Shown piece by piece: positions 8,501-11,238 of a DNA stretch of 11,238 nucleotides. A program made the position numbers and the translations under genes. The DNA is from Flavobacteriales bacterium UBA7382 (lineage in GTDB: Bacteria > Bacteroidota > Bacteroidia > Flavobacteriales_D > Sanyastnellaceae). The stretch covers positions 1 to 11,238 of the forward strand of contig DKNS01000041.1 in NCBI GenBank assembly GCA_002469765.1, read 5' to 3'. Position 1 is the first letter of the stretch, and each line of letters opens with the position of its first letter. Below the pieces are notes generated by a model. It searched no databases. It saw only the letters and a program-made list of their open reading frames with translations, and was not told where the DNA came from.

Positions 8501-9056
8501 GTCCTTTGTCAGCCCCAACTTTGCCGGCTACGTAAGCGGCCACAGCACATTCTCCCGTGCTGCCGCTGAGGTGTTGACGGCCTTCACTGGCGACGCCTAT
8601 TTCCCCGGCGGCATGGGCACCTTCATGGCGCCCGCAGGAGAATTCTTGGTCTTCGAAGATGGACCCAGCGTGGACGTCGAGTTGCAGTGGGCCACCTACC
8701 GAGATGCCTCCGACGAATGCAGTTTGTCCCGCATCTACGGGGGCATTCACCCGACGTTTGACGACGTACCAGGACGCCTCATGGGCATCGACATCGGGCT
8801 TGACGCCTTTCAACGTGCCGTCTCGTTTTACGGAGGCGACGCTGCAGAAGGTCCATGCACCTCCACCCCTGAGCCCGAGACTTGCCCCGGCGACCTGGAC
8901 GACGACGGCTTCGTGACCATCTCCGATGTGCTCATTTTGTTGGGCGACTTCGGGTGCACCAGCGAGTGCGTTGGCGATGTGGATGGAGACGGAGTGGTGA
9001 CTGTGGCCGACCTTTTGGGAGGCATCCTCGCTTCCTTCGGCGAAGCCTGCCTTTGA
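5556..9056 (+). CDS. Secreted vanadium-dependent haloperoxidase-family protein with FG-GAP propeller and EF-hand tail
   Basis: The 1166-residue product begins with a signal peptide (residues 1-29, cleavage likely at SHA/Q). Seven FG-GAP/VCBS-type calcium loops follow, starting at residues 61, 123, 184, 244, 300, 354 and 413 (e.g. DVNGDTWDD, DMDGDGDLD, DFNGDGKLD), spaced 54-62 residues, as expected for a seven-bladed beta-propeller. A thrombospondin type 3-like loop (DYDLDGVPDACDVCP) spans about 446-460. Residues of about 475-1095 form a vanadium haloperoxidase-type domain, opening with helical HSMARQWNDMLLESIRADFA. All vanadate-site signatures are present: KX6RP (Lys886, Arg893), SGH (Ser994, Gly995, His996) and SRX5HX3D (Arg1059, His1065, Asp1069). 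Family members oxidise halides with peroxide; related acid phosphatases share the site. The last 57 residues (1110-1166) are two dockerin-like EF-hand loops, DLDDDGFVTISD and DVDGDGVVTVAD, and no type IX sorting domain is evident. Its stop overlaps the kynU start. Family is confident; halide specificity and true activity are not known. Confidence 0.92.
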   Translation: MILTRFPFAVPVVGLSAMLFLAGFPTSHAQWLDWDLQTDSRLALSSVAQSDDEEKDIWPADLNKDGWTDVIVVRKEPFSAATEPAKSDLLLINQEGTLVDMTAELAPEFLTNVSFARDVYTVDVNGDTWDDVVIINTFNQQPMLYMNLGDDENGQWMGLADESAERFPELTSDQPLMCAVWAGDLTGNGAQDLYFVNYRVNSGGGTAKDFLLINDGTGHFTDEGESRVGELLHSAFGTAGQIHDMDGDGDLDIVKNTTLYNVAPWNSRGVLVLFNDGGGHFNNWQNLVPNASPYMFEVADFNGDGKLDLYVVDDGSDKLLTATEHVADTQLGFNTVNLGFPSSNGFGGNVHAADLDLDGDLDVVVSDVDVDIPPCNSGRRMAIYENVDGTFSDPYGTTTFDWVTNSYDVALLDINNDGLVDIFSGKCSGYEVIMSDNCALASSSADYDLDGVPDACDVCPNNPDPNCEVQGSYPVVSTDHSMARQWNDMLLESIRADFARPTVHARNLWHSSLLMWDVWAVMDSAACPAFLGQDLGGFMAAFDEFTPATDMETARDEAIAFGMYRLLSHRFAAAPGVDDLLVGYDIHMDILGYDVNFTSTDYSGGDGRALGNHLGAQLIAFGLQDGANEASGYANTVYEPVNPSLIVDLDGNDTVEDLNRWQPLTLDLFIDQSGNVIPGETPPFLSPEWGQVTSWALEDQDLNTFTREGFNYQVYHDPGQPALHAMDGSGTSGIYQTGHSMVALWSGMLDPTDGTMWDISPASIGNRDSYPTTLETYSTLYDATNGGSPSPGHDLNPATGEAYAPNMVPRGDYARVLAEFWADGPDSETPPGHWFTILNYVSDHPELVKQFQGEGPVMDDLEWDVKAYLALGSAMHDCAISAWGVKGWYDSSRPITAIRGMAELGQSSDPDLPSYHPGGLPLVPGAIELIEAGDPLAGIGGQQVGEVKLWAWKGSDAINNIDTEFAGVGWILAKAWEPYQRPSFVSPNFAGYVSGHSTFSRAAAEVLTAFTGDAYFPGGMGTFMAPAGEFLVFEDGPSVDVELQWATYRDASDECSLSRIYGGIHPTFDDVPGRLMGIDIGLDAFQRAVSFYGGDAAEGPCTSTPEPETCPGDLDDDGFVTISDVLILLGDFGCTSECVGDVDGDGVVTVADLLGGILASFGEACL

Positions 9057-10375
9057 TGGTACTTTTGGAAGCCATGCAAGAGCTTCCAACCCGCGACGAG
9101 TCGCGACGTCTCGACCAAGCCGACCCGCTCAGCGCGTTTCGGTCTCGGTTTCACATCCCCCAACATCAAGGGGAGGACGCCATGTACTTTACAGGAAACA
9201 GTCTGGGATTGCAGCCCAAAGGCGCAGCGGCAGCCCTTCAAATCGAGCTGGAAGATTGGGCCACCCACGGCGTGGAAGGCCACTTTCAGGGCAGAAATCC
9301 CTGGGTCAGCTACCATGAGCGATTTGCCTCTGGGTTGTGCCACTTGACAGGCGCCAAACCCCACGAGGTGGTGGCCATGAACGGGCTCACCGTCAACCTC
9401 CACCTTCTGCTTGTCAGTTTCTACCGCCCCTCTGGACGACGCAGAAAAATGATGTGCGAAGCCAAGGCCTTCCCAAGCGACCGCTACGCATTGTGCAGCC
9501 AAATCCGAATGCACGGCGGCAACCCTGAAGAAGACCTCATCGAGGTGGCCCCGAGAGAAGGAGAACACCTCATCCGTGAAGCGGACTGGCTGGCCGCCAT
9601 CGGGCGCGCGGGCGACGAACTGGCCACAGTCATGGTGGGCGGGGTGAACTACTACACCGGTCAATGGCACAACCTCAAATCCATCACTCAAGCAGCCCAT
9701 GAGGTGGGCGCCACATGTGGATTCGACTTGGCCCACGCCATGGGCAACGTTCCGCTCCAGTTGCACAACTGGAACGTCGACTTTGCGTGCTGGTGCTCAT
9801 ACAAGTATGTCAACTCAGGCCCCGGCGCGGTTTCCGGCGTGTTCGTGCATGAACGTCATGTCCGAGACAACAACGGTCAAGGCACCCTGATGCCACGCCT
9901 GGAGGGCTGGTGGGGCCACGATGCGGCAAGCCGGTTCGACATGAACCCCGAGTTCATTCCCATGCCAACGGCCGAAGCCTGGCAACTCAGCAATGCCCCT
10001 GTACTCAACATGGCCGTGCACAAGGTGGCCCTCGACCTGTTCGAAGATGCAGGCATGGATGCCCTGCGCGAACGCTCCATGCGCCTGACAACCTACCTGG
10101 AGCGATTGGTCGAATGCGTGGCCCAACGCACCGGAACTGAACTTGAAATCTTAACCCCGAGCGACCCTGCTCAACGCGGATGCCAATTGAGCATTGTGGC
10201 CCACGGGCATGGGCGGTCCTTGTTCGAGCACCTCATGACACACGGGGTGGTGGTGGACTGGCGGGAACCCGCCGTCATCCGCATGGCTCCGGTCCCGCTG
10301 TACAACAGCTTTGAGGACATTGCGCGCTTTGGCAAGGTGCTTGAAGAAGGGCTGATGGCTGTGGACCAGGGCTGA
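9056..10375 (+). CDS. kynU: Kynureninase
   Basis: This cytoplasmic PLP enzyme cleaves kynurenine or 3-hydroxykynurenine to (hydroxy)anthranilate and alanine in tryptophan breakdown or de novo NAD synthesis. The 439-residue length is normal for the family. Visible marks are an N-terminal LDQADPLSAFRSRFHIP segment, YFTGNSLGLQPK, the cofactor region CGFDLAHAMGNVPL (Asp224, His227), and the Schiff-base motif CSYKYVNSGPG with Lys250, followed by EGWWGH. The ATG at 9056 overlaps the stop of the preceding gene as TGATG, suggesting translational coupling. An in-frame ATG at 9074 is the alternative start and would shorten the protein by six residues; family comparison cannot decide, as this end is variable. 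Other kynurenine-pathway genes are not in the window. It is 29 bp upstream of the TrkA-type gene. Confidence 0.95.
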   Translation: MVLLEAMQELPTRDESRRLDQADPLSAFRSRFHIPQHQGEDAMYFTGNSLGLQPKGAAAALQIELEDWATHGVEGHFQGRNPWVSYHERFASGLCHLTGAKPHEVVAMNGLTVNLHLLLVSFYRPSGRRRKMMCEAKAFPSDRYALCSQIRMHGGNPEEDLIEVAPREGEHLIREADWLAAIGRAGDELATVMVGGVNYYTGQWHNLKSITQAAHEVGATCGFDLAHAMGNVPLQLHNWNVDFACWCSYKYVNSGPGAVSGVFVHERHVRDNNGQGTLMPRLEGWWGHDAASRFDMNPEFIPMPTAEAWQLSNAPVLNMAVHKVALDLFEDAGMDALRERSMRLTTYLERLVECVAQRTGTELEILTPSDPAQRGCQLSIVAHGHGRSLFEHLMTHGVVVDWREPAVIRMAPVPLYNSFEDIARFGKVLEEGLMAVDQG

Positions 10376-10404
10376 GGAAAGGGTTTTCTTTCGTCCTTTG
10401 CACC

Positions 10405-11103
10405 ATGGCAAGATCACGCTACGCTGTATTTGGCGCGGGCCGGTATGGCACCCAAATTGCATTGTCACTGGCCCAAAGGGGGGCCGAAGTCTTCACATTT
10501 GACGCGGACCCTGGCCGCGCCGAATTGCTCAAAGAAGACGTGGCGTTGGCGGTCACCTTGGACGCCACCGACAAGAAGGCGCTCATGGCACAGCACGTCG
10601 AAGACTTGGACGCCGCGGTGGTGGCCATTGGTGAAAATTTCGAAGCCACCATGTTGACGACCCTCAATCTCCTGGACCTTGGCCTGCCTCGTGTCATCGT
10701 GCGTGCCAACGATGCCAACCAAGAGCGCATCCTCCGTAGCCTGGGAGTCACCGACATTTTGCGGCCCGAAAGCGAGGTGGCTGAAGTGGTCAGCGAGCGA
10801 CTCATCAACCCCAACATCCGCGGTTTCTTGACCCTCCCGGACGACTATGAAATCGCCGAAATCAAGGCTCCTGAAGCTTGTCACGGGCGTCGCTTGGCAG
10901 ACATGGATTTGGCCAACCGGTACGAGTTGCGGCTCATCACAATACGCCGCGAATTCAAGGAAACAGGCGACAACGGCGCTCCCTGCGTGCGGGAACATAT
11001 TTTGGGCGTCCCCAAGCCCGACATCACCATTGAAGCCACAGACACCCTTGTGGTGTTTGGCTCCCTAGGTGCGGTCCACAGGTTCTTGGACATCAACGGC
11101 TGA
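10405..11103 (+). CDS. TrkA/KtrA-type potassium uptake regulatory protein (RCK domain)
   Basis: The 232-residue product is a cytoplasmic RCK protein of the type that assembles as a ring on TrkH/KtrB potassium channels and gates them in response to nucleotides. The N-terminal Rossmann domain (about 5-135) has the glycine motif GAGRYG at 10-15 and acidic Asp33/Asp35 at the end of the second strand, which would contact the ribose. The C-terminal RCK_C domain spans about 150-232 (YEIAEIKAPEACHGRRLADM and the closing ITIEATDTLVVFG). The length equals a single-unit KtrA rather than the double-length E. coli TrkA. No TrkH/KtrB partner is visible in the window. The ATG at 10405 is the only start that keeps the whole first strand (RYAVFGAG). 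It follows kynU by 29 bp and probably shares its transcript. Its stop overlaps the tail of a probable convergent gene by 11 bp. Confidence 0.92.
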   Translation: MARSRYAVFGAGRYGTQIALSLAQRGAEVFTFDADPGRAELLKEDVALAVTLDATDKKALMAQHVEDLDAAVVAIGENFEATMLTTLNLLDLGLPRVIVRANDANQERILRSLGVTDILRPESEVAEVVSERLINPNIRGFLTLPDDYEIAEIKAPEACHGRRLADMDLANRYELRLITIRREFKETGDNGAPCVREHILGVPKPDITIEATDTLVVFGSLGAVHRFLDING

Positions 11104-11238
11104 CCGAGCCGCGTGCGCAGGCCGCTGAATCAAGCTGCCAAACCGTCTCCACTTCCCAATTGGCCCGAAGCGCCACAGCATCAAGGTGCAAAACAGGCTC
11201 AGGTGTCTGCCATCGGCCAACATCCACTTGTTCCCAGA
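11093..11238 (-). CDS. Probable C-terminal fragment of an unidentified convergent gene
   Basis: On the minus strand one frame is open from the window edge to a TGA at 11093-11095, giving 47 residues ending in VWQLDSAACARGSVSR. The frame shows the excess of G at first codon positions typical of real genes, and its stop sits just inside the trkA-type gene end, a usual convergent arrangement. The competing minus-strand frame is also open but has poor first-position bias. The fragment is too short for family assignment and I do not recognise it. It could also be non-coding spacer. Confidence 0.4.
   Translation of the reverse strand, partial: WEQVDVGRWQTPEPVLHLDAVALRANWEVETVWQLDSAACARGSVSR

Noticed and set aside
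10376..10404. GAAAG-GGTTTT-CTTTC dyad between kynU and the TrkA-type gene
   Set aside because: A five-pair AT-rich stem without a T-tail is too weak to call a terminator or attenuator.

Overview
The window looks like chromosome of a marine-type, fairly high-GC member of the Bacteroidota, probably Flavobacteriales. This is inferred from content, not from a search. Start codons lack a clear Shine-Dalgarno sequence. A perfect Bacteroidota-type -7 box (TAnnTTTG) precedes gcvP. The two secreted proteins carry domain styles common in that phylum: a cleaved-adhesin/MAM-like jelly roll, FG-GAP repeats, a thrombospondin type 3 calcium loop and an EF-hand tail. I see no tRNA, rRNA, CRISPR array, insertion sequence or phage gene. 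No stretch over 300 bases lacks a gene.

Layout. Positions 1-1484 (minus) hold the N-terminal 494 residues of a secreted multidomain protein that runs off the left edge. Positions 1577-4453 (minus) are a complete gcvP for the glycine cleavage P-protein. A 138-bp divergent spacer follows, with the gcvP promoter candidate and a perfect 16-bp palindrome. From 4592 onward four genes run rightward with little spacing: a UbiA-like membrane protein (4592-5500), a 1166-residue secreted vanadium-dependent haloperoxidase-family protein (5556-9056), kynureninase kynU (9056-10375, start overlapping the previous stop) and a TrkA/KtrA-type RCK protein (10405-11103). The tail of a probable convergent gene fills the right edge.

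How they fit together. gcvP and kynU are ordinary PLP-dependent amino-acid catabolism genes, and the RCK protein is a cytoplasmic regulator of potassium transport. The most notable gene is the haloperoxidase-family protein. It joins a predicted seven-bladed FG-GAP beta-propeller, a calcium loop, a vanadate-binding catalytic domain with every signature residue visible, and a dockerin-like EF-hand pair. Its gap-free coupling to kynU makes a transcriptional unit likely, but nothing in the sequence proves a shared pathway. The UbiA-like protein keeps only the second of the two Asp-rich motifs of its superfamily, so its chemistry is uncertain. I found no clear evidence of a wholly new multi-gene system; the fused haloperoxidase and the degenerate UbiA-like protein are the best candidates for new biology.
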